From: Cinclus cinclus
Lineage: Eukaryota; Chordata; Aves; Passeriformes; Cinclidae
Assembly: GCF_963662255.1 (NCBI RefSeq)
Contig: NC_085050.1
Location: forward strand, 7,683,334-7,747,333
DNA: 64,000 bases
Direction of reading: 5' to 3'
The notes beneath the pieces are model-generated. The model made no database searches. It had not been told where the DNA came from and saw only the letters and a list, made by a program, of their open reading frames with translations. A program made the translations under genes and the position numbers. Below, piece after piece: positions 1 through 10,808 of the stretch (position 1 is the stretch's first letter; every line of letters starts with the position of its first letter).

Positions 1-1384
1 ATCTGCTCTGTCTGACCTCCTGCCACGCAGACCATCCCTCTCTGAGCTAAGGAAACTATCTCTGCTGTCCTGACAGGCATATTTTAACAAATCCACCATA
101 CTGGAAGAGAATATCTCCTTACACCACGCAAAACCTGAGAAGTCTGCGAGCCTCGAGGAGCATCACACGGGGAGAGGAGAGAGAAGTTGGTTTCCCCAAC
201 TGAATCTCAGAACTAATCCCCGAAGGAAAAAAACACCTCTGTAGTCCTCATGAGGGCTGTTGTTGGCAAACTTTGCACAAACAAGACTCCAGCAGACACA
301 AGGGTCCTCAGTGTTTCCCTTGGCCCGTGTCTCTTGTGGCTGAGGAGTGATGCAATATTTGAATGTGAACGGCGGGCACTTGTTGGCCAAGAAATGGGCA
401 TTCATCACTTCTGATCCGCAGCTCCAGCAGCTTCCAGGCTCTCTGCAGAGCTGCTCAAGAGTCAGGAGAGGAAACTGGACTCAGAGGCCAGCCCTTGGCA
501 CGGCAGAGGTGATTGTGGCAGGGGGAAATGGCTGCAGCAATCAGCCAAGGAGAATTAGGTTCATAGGCTCTCCAAGACCTTTAGGATTCCTCTCCTTCCT
601 ATTATTGCTTGTGACAGAGTTGATAAAGAACCCCAGAAAAACCACCAGGCAGCCACTAGTACACATCAATCTTTCCAATCTTGGCTTTGGCCTTTAGTGA
701 TCGAGACCAGGTTGGCCATGAAATACAAATCAAGAACACGTGAGTTTTGGGAAGAACTAAATCCAGGCAGCAAGCTGTGTCAGAGGAATAATAACTCTTA
801 GCCAAACTGACATGCATCAGACCTGGCTTCCACAGCACAGTCTCAAACTGGATTTCTAGTAAATATAAATCAGTGCAGCTCCACTTAAACATGGGATTGT
901 AGATACCAGAAAAAGCTAACCAGCATGTCAGAGACAGCTTAGTGCCTCTGCCACCAACAATAGCCTGTGGATTTCAAATGCTGCTGGGCAAAGCAGGTGT
1001 CCACCTGACAGTCAGACACCCCAAACCCCTTGTTAGTAAAACCCTCTGGGTCGTGGGTACCAGTTAACTCCCAGTCTTCTTTCTCCTGACAAGAGCTTTC
1101 ATCATAAGGCCCACTTCAGGGAGGGTCACTGGTCTCTCATCTCTGCCTCTCTGCTGTGGTCACACCGTGGCTTGCCAGTGGCTTCCATTTGGTCTTCCTG
1201 ATAGAGACCAAAGCCTCTTGGGTTTTAGAAAACTCAGCTAAGCTCATATGCATCAACGAAAAATATGCAGGTGAATTAAGAACTTGAAGTGATTCATCAG
1301 TTCATTACCAAATGTTACAAACCTTCCTTTAAAAATAGGTAACTTGTGTAAGGTAAGGAAGCCCAGCTCCTACCAGAGCAGGTT
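1..1384. other. Intergenic or intronic sequence, no gene seen
   Basis: Unique-looking sequence of moderate GC. The open frames here (up to about 116 codons at 347-697) show no recognisable domain and overlap one another on both strands. I see no repeat family, tandem array or RNA gene. The right end borders the putative polyadenylation signal of the minus-strand exon described next. Confidence 0.6.
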
Positions 1385-1390
1385 TTTATT
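1385..1390 (-). promoter_or_regulatory. Candidate polyadenylation signal AATAAA
   Basis: The plus strand reads TTTATT, giving a canonical AATAAA on the minus strand. It lies 66 bases beyond the stop codon of the candidate terminal exon at 1457-1592, a short but normal 3' UTR distance. The minus-strand sequence after it is fairly G/T-rich, as expected of a downstream element. AATAAA is common by chance in AT-rich DNA, so its value comes only from its position relative to the exon. Confidence 0.3.
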
Positions 1391-1456
1391 ACAGGCAAAC
1401 TTATAACATAAGTCTTTAATAAGGCTGCATACAACTAGGACTAATACAGTCATGTC

Positions 1457-1592
1457 TCAATGGAGCTGCTTCCCAGATGCTGACAAATCAGACAACTTCT
1501 TCTTTGGCTCAGAGATACTATCGAAGTAGTAAAAGTGCTTCCACATGTTCATTATGTAGTGCAGGGCTGCTGTGTGGTTATTAATGTATTTG
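1457..1592 (-). CDS. Putative 3'-terminal coding exon, gene unknown
   Basis: Read on the minus strand, a pyrimidine-containing stretch ending in CACAG is followed by an open exon. It starts with one base completing a split codon, then has 44 codons and a TGA stop. The peptide contains the segment MNMWKHFYYFD, then a lysine-rich stretch (EPKKK), and ends SGKQLH. By my count 27 of 44 third positions are G or C (about 61%), higher than the surrounding DNA, which favours coding. An AATAAA follows 66 bases after the stop. The frame also stays open upstream through the acceptor for 50 more bases, so chance cannot be excluded. I do not recognise the protein family. No upstream partner exon was identified on the minus strand, and the next exon may lie far away or outside the window. 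Alternatives are a spurious open frame or the last exon of a long non-coding RNA. Confidence 0.3.
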
Positions 1593-1599
1593 CTGTGCA

Positions 1600-2169
1600 G
1601 GGTAGAGACCCTGACCTGACTAAAACACGGGTCTCCCCTCACTGCTCAGTGTCTGTCTCCAGCAGCATGGCCTCTGATGTGGAGAGAGAAAAGACACAAT
1701 TTTCAACGCCATGAAATGAGCAAGATTCTTAAATCACTTCCAATAATTTTGTAATCCTTAGATTTAGGGCATACAATATTCTAAGTTAAGCAGAAAGGGT
1801 CTGCAAAGCTTAAAGACAATAAATCAGAAGATAGGAAAAAAAGACTTAAAAAAATTAAAGGAAAGGCAATATAGGACTTGAAATAACCATTTGATGGTGC
1901 TGAACAGCATGGGTTTGGTGACACTCTGATGGAAAGAAGTATTAAGTTAGAATGTGCATCTAAACTCACTCCTCTGCAGTTGTGTTTTTTTTTTTTCTTC
2001 AGGTGTTGAAATTTGCAGCAGAAGTGTGGCAGTAACTCACCAGCAAATGTACCTTGTACAATGGTGATAACTCAATCCCATCTTATAGCTGGCTGGGCTT
2101 TGTTCAAGGCTTGTGATAAAAAGCTGATAGGAAAGCTGACCTCGATTATTCATATTTCTGATTACAAAT
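1600..2169. other. Unique sequence, no gene seen
   Basis: AT-rich sequence upstream of the candidate exon in its direction of reading, so it would be the last intron of that gene if the exon is real. It contains a T-run near 1984-1998 followed by CTTCAG, which resembles a plus-strand splice acceptor. The frame after it has no recognisable content. Confidence 0.5.
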
Positions 2170-2310
2170 TCCTTCATCAGCCTGGACAAGCCCAGTAACC
2201 TCTGTACCCCAGTTTCCTCCTAAGCAGTGCACCTGTGGCAATAATGGAGTTTTAATGTGGACACTGCAGCATCAAGGTGAAATATGAGCATGTGAGGTGT
2301 CAAAAGCATG
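2170..2310 (+). repeat. MIR/CORE-type SINE remnant
   Basis: The stretch around 2181-2220 follows the conserved middle of MIR-type SINEs (a 'gacaagYcaYtaacctctRtRcc..cagtttcctc' layout), and the next 70 bases keep the general MIR 3' pattern. It is heavily diverged, as expected of an amniote-age SINE (MIR1_Amn type). The assignment rests on memory of the family consensus, and the boundaries are approximate. Confidence 0.45.
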
Positions 2311-4561
2311 GTCTGAGCCCATGAAGGCTTTTCCACATAAAATATGTGGGGTACCTGCAATGCTGGTGCAATTGCTTGTCTTGCAGCCCTGGCCATGGCT
2401 GAGAAGATGGGGCACCACTAGCTGGGGTGCTGGATCTGCTCCTGATGGTTCCTGTAGCCTCTGCTCAAGCAGGCACTGCTAAGAGAGGGGGAAAGGCAGA
2501 TACAGAAAAGCCAAGTAAAAAATAAACAAATCTGAACTCCTGTGACAGAGGGCCAGATTTGCCAGAGAGGCTCACCCTGCTCCCATCATGTTTATTTACA
2601 AAGTAAAGGTGAAGCCATTGAAATAACAGCCTGATGTAGAGTGCATCAAAATCAGTGGAAAGACTCCCACAATGCTCAGCAGTATTCGGCTAAAGTCATA
2701 AATATGTCATGCCCACAGTGCCATTTTACTTCTCTGTTTTACTGCATTTCCCAGACAGGAATGGTGTCCATCCTTCACACACCACTGGATGAGAGAGGGA
2801 AAGTTGTACAAGGCTAAACAAAGGAATTTGTTAGGAGGGCAGAGAAGTGTTGCAGGCTGACCCAATTTGTAACTTCAGGTCAACCAAGTGTGTTAAGAGT
2901 CAATGAATAGCTTGGCTGGGAAAAAGAAAAATAAAAAATAGTTGTTCAGATATATTAAAAGTAAAATGTCTCATTTGAAAAAGGTCTTTAGATGAATACC
3001 TGTGTTTGCTTTACTTTAAAGGTTAAATATAATGTCAGGAAATTAACATTTAGTTTGGGGTTGGATTTTGAATCAGTTTGACTTTGCTTTGGATGAATTT
3101 CATCCAAATTTTTTTTTCAAGTGTTTTGTTTCACTGTGAAAACTATAAAGCCAGTTCTGTTTCAGGACAACTCCAACTTATATTTTCTGTTCCGAGCTTT
3201 TAGTTCTGTGGCCACACTAGAAAAGCAGCTATTCAGAACATCTTAATTATAGATGAAACCACAGTCATGTCAGTGCCAGTAATGAGGAGATAACTTCTTG
3301 GACCATCCTGACTGGCAGTACAGTAGAAAGCCAGGGCTGTGCATTTCAAATTTATTTAACATTCTCTTATAAATCCATTTTTCCTGCTCCTCCACTGTTT
3401 TCCCAAAAATTAATACAATGGAATAGGAGCATCACAATGGTACAGAGCAGGACAATGGAAGTTTTGGAAATACAACACACACAGCCCCTTCCAGGTAGAA
3501 AACAAAAGTCAAAGAAACACTGACTGAACAGATATATATGTACATTCTTTCTTAAAAACTCTTAATATCTGACTACAGCCCCTCATTTCCCAGCCATCAA
3601 CTGCTCCTTCCAGCATTTACATTAACATGCTGATATACACACAAATCCTAGAAATGAAAAAGATGCGATTGCCTTGCAAAACTTATAATCCTGTACTCAT
3701 CTTCATCCTCCCAGCATATGTGCAAAGGTTTTCTGCACACAGTAATCAGCAGTACGAGCACATGGGGCACCTTCATTCAGAGCTGTCTCCTGTGTCTCTG
3801 ATGCTCTCTGTGAAGGCAGGACCCTGCCAAACCCACCAGTGATAGAGCCCATAAAGGATCAGTCACTTGTCAGCTGGCAAAGGCAGAACCGGTTCTCAGC
3901 TCTATTTTTCCATGCAAAAATAGCCGTGTTCTTAAAAAATAAGAGATAAGAACACTGACATGGGGAATGTGAGAACAGACTCTTTGGTAATCTCCATTGC
4001 ATGTATGGATGCTCAAGACACATGCTGGGACAGGATGACAGCACAGGGCTGCAGCAGTGGCTAGATTATTTTAGTAACTTCATTTGTAATCAAAAAAGGT
4101 ATTATAGAATGAGATATTTATTCAACTGTGGAACTGCTGACATCTAGAAACACTGACAGATCTATGTAGTGTTAAATTTAATTTTTTTGTGTTGGTTTGT
4201 GGATATGTTGAACATGTCCCTTGCCATCCATAACTGCTAGAACAGTAAGGTCTGGATGCACAATGTGCTTTGGAAGAGATACAATCCTTTAGGCTCAGGA
4301 AGGTCTAATTACCAAGCTGAAAAGATTTTATCCACAGCAGGTAAATCCACAATTGCTTTCTAAAGGAGCAGTCTTAAGGTTGCATTGCCAGATGCCCTGA
4401 CCACTGGGCTAGCACAGGAAGGTCAGATTCAGTCTGGCAATGTTACCACTGCATATGTTCAGCTTCTCTGGAGCAGAGATTCCTCTTAATAAAAATTTTT
4501 CTAAACATTTTGTTGTGGGGACTTCTTTAGGGCAATATTATTCTTTGGACTTTGTGGAGGG
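2311..4561. other. Unique sequence, no gene seen
   Basis: Mostly AT-rich non-coding sequence. Small open frames of 60-80 codons have no identifiable domains. The stretch about 2900-3200 is especially A/T-rich with several T-runs. No recognisable mobile element was found. Confidence 0.55.
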
Positions 4562-4660
4562 AAAAAAAAAAAACCACAAAAAATACCACACACACACACA
4601 ACAAACAAACAAAAAAACCCCACCACCACCAACAACAAAAACAACAACAAAAAAAAATCA
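4562..4660 (+). repeat. A-rich simple repeat with (CA)n and (CAA)n
   Basis: An A-run grades into a CACACA stretch (about 4588-4600), then ACAA/CCA/CAA units and another A-run. It could be a degenerate poly(A) tail or a simple-sequence tract. No retrocopied gene is recognisable upstream on the plus strand, so I call it low-complexity repeat only. Confidence 0.8.
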
Positions 4661-6859
4661 ACACATCCTCCCTTCTGACTGATTTTTCAAAGTTCATTAA
4701 GAACATTATTGGAATCCTTCTACACTAAAAACATTTCACCAGAGATTGATAAGGTTGTGCAGACTAAGGATAAAGGCAAATTTAATTGCTACTTTTATTA
4801 TTCTGTTTTCCTGAGTAGGGTAATTTCCCATCATCCCGAGTAGCTTGAACAGCCACAAGCTTGAAATAGTGATGATGGAATTTCCTGGGAAAAAATTAAT
4901 GTGGAGGCACTGGGATATTACAGTAATAATGTGGTAGAGGAATGTGCCTTTTACCACATGCCTCCTTCGTATTGATGTATATTTTGGCTAACACCAAGTG
5001 TCACTTGCAAAATGTGCAGAATGTTGTGGCCCGTGTTTTTCTGGCCTCTCCCAGACCGAAGCAGGGAGCCCTATTTCATGTTAGTGTCTCCTGATAGTGG
5101 TCCTGCAGCTCTTTCCCATGCAGGCAGAGCTCCCACTGATTTCCAGACAGGCATGCACAAGTTAAGGCTGCTGGATCTGTCCCTGACATAGTAAAAATAG
5201 ACAGTTACTTGGTTGTTTTCATTAAAATGAGAGGAAGGAGAGCATTATATAACAGGAGGGTTCTTGGGGGGACCGCTGGTTTATTTAAAACCTCCAGTGA
5301 TAGCTGCTTTCCCTGTCTGGAATTGGCTCTGCAGCAAGGCAGCAAAGCTGGGATCTTGCCATTGCTGGAGAGCAATGCTCTTTTCTTTATTAGCGGACAA
5401 TAAACCACATTCAAGACATGCTAAAGAGCTGGAAGACAAGCAGGCAAAGCAGAGAAATTCAAAGTGAGGGCTGATGCTTGGGAGCCTGGTGTTTGCATTT
5501 GCCTGCGAGGGAGAGGCAGACACCACTGAAGATGCAGCAGCTCTTTGCCAGTGCTCTCAGTGCCAGTGGGAATCTGGAGGCACCACTGGGTTGCTTTAAT
5601 TGAGATCTAAGCAAATTCCTTGCGTGTAGTAGGCAGAAATCCTGCAGGACTAGGGCAACTGGATGAGCGCAGCAGGCAGGGCACACCTGGGAGGAGATGG
5701 CATTTTTTAGGGCAGTGAGGGAAATGTAAGTACCTCGCAGCAAGTGCAGAGAAGGGGTGCACAGGGGCTGGAGTTTCTGCTGGTGGGAGTTCGGCCCCTG
5801 TGCCATGTCAGGAAGAGGAGTCTCAATGCTTGAAACTTCTAGCCACCATCAGCTGTCCCCTCATGGGCCACAGCCAGGTCTCACCTGCCCAAAGGATATG
5901 GCCACAGCACTGCTGATGGCCAATACAATACATGAGCTGCCCAAAGGCTGCTGTCTTTGGTAAGAGAAAATGCCTGAAGACAGTGAGAGCTGAACTTATC
6001 TACTACATCCCTAGATCTTCTCCTGGCTGGCTCCTGTCTTGATCCATGTCTTCTTGGCAGAGGCATGGAAAGGTATGGCTCTACAAATACTTGGAGGAGG
6101 CTCCTCACCTGTGGCCTCCCAGCAGAGCTCCATGTGCTGTGGGACACAGGAGCAGGTCTGAGGCATGGCCATGGAAGGGTTCTGGCACTCCCTGAGCTGG
6201 CTGCAGGCCTCCCAAAGGATGCCAGCTCTCTGATGACACCACGCTGGGTGTCCTCAAAAGCCCTCAGAGAGAAATATTTTGCATTGTGTGTGCATTGATT
6301 CCAAGCCTAGTTTTCCTATTGTTTGCAGCAGAATTTGTTTTTGCCCACAAGGCCCTGAATCAACATAGTGTTGAGCCTGGCAAGTCAAGAGAACTAGAAC
6401 ACCTGATTAGGAAAAGGCATTTTTAAAAAATTATTCCCTACCAGCAAAACTTACATGTAGAGTTGGGTTTAGAAGGACAAAATGCTATTACTTCTGTGGG
6501 ACTTCACTAAATCCTGATGTGCTTTGCAGAGCACCTAGCTGTGGGCTCCAAAAGTAGACCCACTTAGTAGTGAAATGCAGAATATTCTCACTGTGAACAA
6601 CAGGTTGTGTTCATTCCTTGGGCCAGTTTTATCACAATATTTGGGTTCACAACATGCAAAGGCAGGGAGAAATGTCAGAGTCCTTGTGAAGGTCATCTGA
6701 AAAGCCTCGTTTCAGAATGATCACTAAATTTAAAAACACAGCAACCTAAGGAAAAAATGTATTATCGTAATGTCATTGAGACTTTCATTTTCAACACTGA
6801 GCCAAGGGGCATTTCTCACATGTAGTTTCAAATACAGTTTGGGTTTTTTTTCATAGTTT
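4661..6859. other. Unique sequence, no gene seen
   Basis: No gene or repeat family was recognised. The block about 5205-5470 has short overlapping open frames on both strands, a TATATAA at about 5246 and a somewhat higher GC content. I cannot support a promoter call there. The block 5640-6260 is GC-richer, also with overlapping frames and no domain. Confidence 0.5.
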
Positions 6860-6888
6860 AAAAAAAAAAAAAAGAGAGAGAGAGAGAA
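6860..6888 (+). repeat. (A)n(GA)n simple repeat
   Basis: An A-run of about 14 is followed by about seven GA units. A T-run lies just upstream at 6844-6851, so the plus strand has a T-run/A-run pair that could pair locally. Confidence 0.9.
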
Positions 6889-7670
6889 TTGTTGGCACAG
6901 CCTTTCCTCCAGTGGTTCCAGAGGAGTAATTAAACAGGAGCCACTCGGATCTGGCTCAGGGAAAAGCATACACCATGATCTTGGAGTAGGAAGGACTGTG
7001 TGTCTGCCTCCTTTCCTCTCCGTGTGTGCACATTGGGATTTTTTCATTTTTTAATCATATTTGTGCATTATTTTCCTGTGTGTCCATGGCACCTTATTTC
7101 AATGAACAGTTTGAAAGGCATATGCTGTTGAGCAAAGGGGAGAGAAACTCTCCTGATCTTTTTTTCTCTTCTCTCAGTGAGCATGCCATTTTTTATGCTT
7201 TTCCTAGGGCTTCTGTGACCTATGCTTTACACCACCTGGCTGGTTTAATTCATGACTCTTCTATTAATATGACAAGCTCTGCAGAGGTGACTAAAATGTT
7301 AAGGAGACAGATGTCATCAATAACTCTCAAGGGTAAATACTTGAATTTTGCTCCCTTTTTGTGTGGCTGGTCTCTGTTCTGATCTTGGCACTTTGGCTGA
7401 GCCACTGAGACTAATTCATTTTTGTTTCTCCCTCAGATGCTCTGGATGAATATTAATCATAATTTTAACAGTTCACTGTTCTTTCCTCAAGTGTCAAAGC
7501 CTTTCTTTTCTGCCACTCCTGCTGGAGAATCCCCATCTTACACAAATGAGCAATGTATCTGTAAGCATCATTATAACTCATAAGTCGCAGGCTGCTTTCT
7601 ACTGCTACCAGAGCACAATTGGTCCTTCAGGCAAGAAAACAATTCTTTGCTGAGGGTATTGCTATCGCCA

Positions 7671-7682
7671 TGCTGAGTCAGC
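7671..7682 (+). promoter_or_regulatory. Maf recognition element (T-MARE-like)
   Basis: TGCTGAGTCAGC matches 12 of the 13 positions of the palindromic T-MARE consensus (TGCTGAGTCAGCA), with T instead of the final A. Such sites bind large and small Maf, CNC-bZIP (NF-E2/Nrf) or AP-1 factors. No promoter is visible nearby, so if functional it would be a distal element. A match this close is rare by chance in 64 kb, but function is inferred. Confidence 0.45.
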
Positions 7683-8546
7683 TTAGCATCTTGCTCTCAC
7701 AGAGATCTCACCTGGAAAAATATCTCAGGGTCTGATGTGGCTGTCCCAATGGTGACAAAAGTGGAGGCTGGACTAAGCAGAAGCAGGTCTGGGGTAGATG
7801 TAGCACAGGGAAGGGAGAAAGGGTTCCAATGGCACAACTAGATTGATTAAACAACAAATGGTCATCACCAGAGGGGCTAAGGAGAGGATGATGGTCTCTG
7901 TGGTGGTCTCAGCATTAAGTGGGAGATACCACAAGTGAACTCAACATTCTGCCTTGCTTAGAAAGCAGCAAAAGCAAGGAAATTAGTAAAACTCTTCTCT
8001 TCATTGCAAGTTTCTTAGTGCTTTGGGCCACAGTTTAACTGCTCAGATTGAGCCCACATAAGAAACCAGATGTCAAGCACAGATCCAGCCATGCTGTTGA
8101 CTCATATTCATTTCTGCATGGGCCTGTTCCAGCCTGAGCATGCTGCACTTGTCCTTCCAGACAAAGCCCCATATCTATGCTGTCCACATCATATTTATCC
8201 TTAGGAGACCGAACCAGGAAGACTGTTTCATCTTTGGAAAAAAACCTCTTTTGCAAACGGGCATTGTGCTGGTCTCATCTCTCCTTTCACACTCCTTCCC
8301 AAGGCAGTTACTTGTCTGCTGTAATTTACTCTTTAATGCAGCACTTTCCTATTCTGTGAGACAACAATCATGAAGCATTTAAATTCCAATTGAGTAGGGC
8401 TGGAGTGCAGAGGGGCTGCGGCTTGTGCAGGGAGGACAATGGGAACCTGAGACAGGGGACACCAGTTCAAGGCCCCCCAGGAAGGAAGGCTACAAGCTTC
8501 TCCCTCACATTCCCATCTCCCTAGAGATGTAAATCAAGAAAAAGAA

Positions 8547-8567
8547 GGGAGGGGAAGAGGGGGGGGG
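8547..8567 (+). other. Candidate G-quadruplex motif
   Basis: GGG, A, GGGG, AAGA and a run of nine G satisfy the four-tract rule (G3+ with loops of 1-7), since the G9 run can supply two tracts. It lies in a purine-rich stretch beginning near 8535. There is no associated gene or promoter. Confidence 0.4.
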
Positions 8568-9364
8568 TGTTTATAGAAAGAAAAGGGAAAATGGATTGAG
8601 TTGTGCTGAATTCTAAGGCAAGGATCAGCTACACAAGAGAACTATTGAATAGCTGTGAAATCTGGAATTGAGCCATCAAAAAAGCTGCTGAGCTGCATGT
8701 GAATCAGGTTGATTGTTTTTGAGAAGCACCTGATTTTTTTATTTTTTTTTTTTTGCCCCTTTCTCTCTCCCATGCTCTTTCCTTAGCCTTGGAATTTGAA
8801 CATGACTGTTGATGTGCTAAACTGCTTTTCCTTTAAGATAGAGACATTTTGGGGACCAGGAAAGGAGGGAGGGCAGGAGAGCATCTCTCTGGATGTGAAG
8901 GCCGTGGTACCCGGATTGTGAGCTGACAGGTTCCCCACTGCTCTGGGGAATAGCATTGAGGAGTTCCCACTGCTGGCAGACACCAAACAGGAAAAGCAAA
9001 GAGCTGTAACTCCGCGGGATAAGGAGTTCCAAGGGCTGCTGGCTGCCCTGTAGCTGCAAGTACATTTTGCCAGCTCTTTGCCAGGTTTGTGCTCCCAGGA
9101 ATTAACATTTCCTATCTTGTCTCCCAGGACAGAGACAGCACCTATTTCCTGCTGAGTGGTCCCTGCTGGACCTTGGGAAAAAGAATTGCAAAGCCCAATT
9201 TAATACTACACTTACCAGCACGCTGTCTGATTCTCTCATGTGCAGTGGTAGAGTTGTAATTCCCTGTACAGCATTCACTAGTGAGGGAAGCAAAGCACAG
9301 GGATGCTTAGATGCTGTTTTCCCAAAGACTGTGATTCCAGAGTGGCTGAAAAAGGCAAAACAAA

Positions 9365-9531
9365 GAGAAAGGAAGGAAGGAAGGAAGGAAAGGAAGGAAG
9401 GAAGGAAGGAAGGAAGGAAGGAAGGAAGGAAGGAAGGAAGGAAGGAAGGAAGGAAGGAAGGAAGGAAGGAAGGAAGGAAGGAAGGAAGGAAAGAAAGAAA
9501 GAAAGAAAGAAAGAGAGGAAAAGAAAGAAAA
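9365..9531 (+). repeat. (GGAA)n microsatellite, about 165 bp
   Basis: A long GGAA/GAAA tract. It is interrupted by one AGGA-type slip near 9390 and degrades into GAAA units at the 3' end (about 9490-9531). The long open frames that read as Glu-Gly-Arg-Lys repeats here (plus strand) and Phe-Leu-Pro-Ser repeats (minus strand) are by-products of the repeat. Its length and purity suggest recent expansion and length polymorphism. Confidence 0.97.
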
Positions 9532-9640
9532 CTGCTTTGAAAAATCTAGCAGTTCGCCTAGGGTTATGGAATAAGCTGGGATTGCAAGAGTGAAACCTTG
9601 CCTTTCCTCATTTGGTGTGTCTGAGAACCATCTCTGCTCT

Positions 9641-9760
9641 AATTTATTATTATTGTATTGCATTATTGTGTAATTTTATTGCATTAAAAATCATGTGAAT
9701 AGCACCATGGTGCTCTGCAAACAGAGAGCAACACAGAGCCACTGCTCCAAGGAGCCTTGT
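9641..9760. repeat. Ancient amniote interspersed repeat remnant
   Basis: TTATTATTATTGTATT is followed by a stretch matching the pattern 'gcaccatggtgctctgcaaacagagagcaacac', then 'ccaaggagcc'. This resembles the old reptile/bird dispersed sequence ending 'gtgctRtRcaaacacagagcaa..agacagtccctgcccca', which I associate with the 3' region of CR1/L3-like elements. It is heavily diverged and the family name is uncertain. Confidence 0.3.
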
Positions 9761-9814
9761 TAAACTGCTTCCAGATTTGACTCAAGAGACCCACACTCTA
9801 TTACCTTACACAGA

Positions 9815-9890
9815 AAACATCTACATTGTTTTATCATTGTTTATTTACTGAGCACTGAGGGTAAGCACTGTGCTGGGAGAACTTGCACAG
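9815..9890 (-). repeat. MIR-type SINE 3' end remnant
   Basis: 'atcattgtttatttactgagcactg..gtaagcactgtgctggg' follows the reverse complement of the MIR 3' tail (a 'cat tta ttg agc gc...gg cac tgt gct agg' layout). Only the 3' 65-75 bases are recognisable. It sits about 60 bases after the ancient repeat remnant, so the area is a patchwork of old insertions. Confidence 0.4.
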
Positions 9891-10661
9891 TCTGGACACT
9901 TCCATCACACTTAAGCTCCTCTTCAATGGGATAGGTTCATGGGTTCATGTTCCTTCTTCCCTCTGTCATGGTACCCTAGCTCAGTCCAACCCCACATCTT
10001 CCTTGCCTCTCCAGAAGTTGACAAGACTCAGTTTCCTCCCAAGCCTTGGAGGGGTGTTTAGACCTTGTAGACCATCTCTGCCTGTAGACCACCCTTCTCC
10101 TGCCCATGTTGGTGACACCAAAGGCTGAGAAGCCCTGGGTACCTTGGAGCAGCCCTGGGGTCAGTCTCATTGCCACCTTCCCCCTCAAGAGCATGTGTCT
10201 CTTCAGAGCTTGTGCAGCACCCGCACATCAGGCCAGCACCAGGACAAGCTTCAACAACAGCTGGCTGCCACAGCAGCTCAAACAGCCAGGATGCTGCTGT
10301 GCTGGTGTCTGCAGTGGCACTGGACACAGCCAGATGAGCTGTGGTTCAGGTCTGGAGACAGGGAAGGTGCTGTGGCAAGAGAGAGTCAAGAACACCTTGC
10401 TCACACAGCCCCGACCCCAGGCACCAGATGGGAAAAGGCTCAGTCCTCAGGGGCTGATTTCTTTCCTTTCAGTGGAGAAGACCCTCTCATGGGATGAAAT
10501 ATGCTCCTAGTAGGAGAGGAGGTAAGGAAATACCTCAGCATCCCCTTTCAGCCCCCAATCTGCTTTTGTGCTCTTGATTCCCAGGCAGACCCCAGCACCT
10601 CAGCACTGGTTACGTGCAAGGTGCTGCCCAGAGTTACCAGCCCTCCATCCCACCAGTGAGG
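9891..10661. other. GC-richer sequence, no gene supported
   Basis: Two plus-strand frames at 10106-10510 (134 codons) and 10144-10497 (117 codons) and opposing minus-strand frames overlap here. None has a recognisable motif, and frames open on both strands reflect higher GC rather than coding. I see no CpG island. Confidence 0.5.
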
Positions 10662-10808
10662 GGCTCTGGGAGTTCAGACCTGGGATCTGGGAGGTTCAGA
10701 CCTGGAATATGGGAGGTTCAGACCTGAACTCTGGCAGGTTCAGACTTGGGATCTGAGAGGCTCAGACCAGGGCTCTGGGAAGTTCAGAACTGAGGTTTGG
10801 TAGCTCAG
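10662..10808 (+). repeat. 22-bp minisatellite, about 6.5 copies
   Basis: Imperfect tandem units follow the pattern GGGAGGTTCAGACCTGGGATCT, with period 21-22 bp. Successive units drift (CTGGAATAT, CTGAACTCT, TTGGGATCT, CAGGGCTCT, CTGAGGTTT). The small frame ending at 10756 reads through them as a repetitive peptide, which is a by-product. Confidence 0.9.

Larger units (their letters stand above)
6889..9364. other. Unique sequence, no gene seen (contains MARE and G4 motif)
   Basis: Apart from the Maf-type site and the G-rich motif listed separately, this is ordinary non-coding sequence. Open frames such as 7026-7382 (118 codons) and 8140-8373 show no domain. A T-run near 8734-8754 is the only other low-complexity tract. 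Confidence 0.5.

Noticed and set aside
5240..5290. TATATAA followed by GC-richer sequence, considered as a core promoter
   Set aside because: No CpG island, no initiator or downstream exon could be identified; A/T words of this kind are common here.
9238..9663. Open frames of about 100-118 codons on both strands over the GGAA array
   Set aside because: They are translations of a tetranucleotide microsatellite, not genes.
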